Shown: positions 8,788-8,928 of the stretch, piece after piece
Numbering within the stretch: position 1 is the first letter of the stretch
Layout of the letters: each line of letters begins with the position of its first letter
Assembly: GCA_018830685.1 (NCBI GenBank)
Contig: JAHJRR010000064.1
Coordinates: forward strand, 1-8,928
Length of the DNA stretch: 8,928 bases
Direction of reading: 5' to 3'
Origin: Nanobdellota archaeon
Lineage (GTDB): Archaea > Nanobdellota > Nanobdellia > Pacearchaeales > GW2011-AR1
Program-made: the position numbers and the translations under genes
The notes under the pieces: generated by a model
Told to the model about the DNA's origin: nothing
Seen by the model: only the letters and a program-made list of their open reading frames with translations
The model's database searches: none

Positions 8788-8928
8788 AGAAGAGGGTGAC
8801 TTGTCAGGGTGAGCGATTTTGTGGTAGACGGTATCTTGAATTCAATGTGTCGTGCGAAATTGCGAATTGAATCCTTTCCCCATACGAATCGCGAACAGGA
8901 ATTATATTTCCAGAAACACTATGTGCGT
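8788..8928. repeat. Right copy of a perfect 141-bp terminal inverted repeat
   Basis: Exact reverse complement of 1-141. Read outward on the plus strand it begins AGAAGAGGGTGACTTG and is open, after a TGA at 8796-8798, through a GTG at 8809 to the window end. The antisense frame corresponding to the left copy is also open, so the coding strand, if any, is undecided. Chromosomal genes between the two copies argue against a small linear plasmid or virus; a dispersed repeat or insertion sequence flanking a chromosomal segment in inverted orientation is more likely. Confidence 0.95.

Noticed and set aside
1..8928. Complete linear plasmid or virus with terminal inverted repeats
   Set aside because: No replication, capsid or packaging gene is seen and the content is core chromosomal; the repeat length also equals a common assembler k-mer.

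Overview
The window reads as a fragment of an AT-rich archaeal chromosome, most likely from a DPANN lineage of the Woesearchaeota/Pacearchaeota kind (inference, no search was run). Evidence: a type IA topoisomerase with archaeal motifs and C-terminal zinc fingers, transcription factor S, an S26B signal peptidase with a Ser/His/Asp catalytic set, a tRNA-Lys(CUU) carrying an archaeal-type 37/38 intron, and TATA boxes centred about 25 bases upstream of start codons with no Shine-Dalgarno sequences, meaning mostly leaderless transcripts.

Layout. Bases 1-141 and 8788-8928 are a perfect inverted repeat. From left to right follow a non-coding stretch with hairpins; signal peptidase (+); transcription factor S (+), which meets a divergent TFS-like paralog (-) tail to tail; tRNA-Lys (+) followed by a duplicated copy of its 3' end; a small basic protein (-); a winged-helix regulator (-); topoisomerase I (+); a surface protein with signal peptide, Thr/Gly linker and C-terminal membrane anchor (+); an AbrB-RelE toxin-antitoxin operon (+); and an OBG/YchF-type GTPase with a TGS domain overlapping a DUF167 gene (+).

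The genes are mainly information processing (TFS, topoisomerase, tRNA, GTPase) and cell envelope (signal peptidase, anchored surface protein). The only evident accessory gene system is the toxin-antitoxin pair, which has its own TATA box and a palindrome abutting the antitoxin start codon.

The most unusual content is non-coding. A short motif of the form GCGARC-nn-AGYGAG (or close variants) recurs about eight times, in nearly every longer intergenic gap and in no recognised gene. Three copies are followed by a hairpin whose shape (TTT loop, three-base-pair apical stem, 3' bulge, lower stem) is kept while paired bases change together. Copies abut the inner edge of both terminal repeats, and a related hairpin lies inside the duplicated tRNA 3' end. 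The 141-base inverted repeat may be a real repeat, possibly an insertion-sequence end, cut at an assembler k-mer length; it should not be read as proof of a linear replicon.
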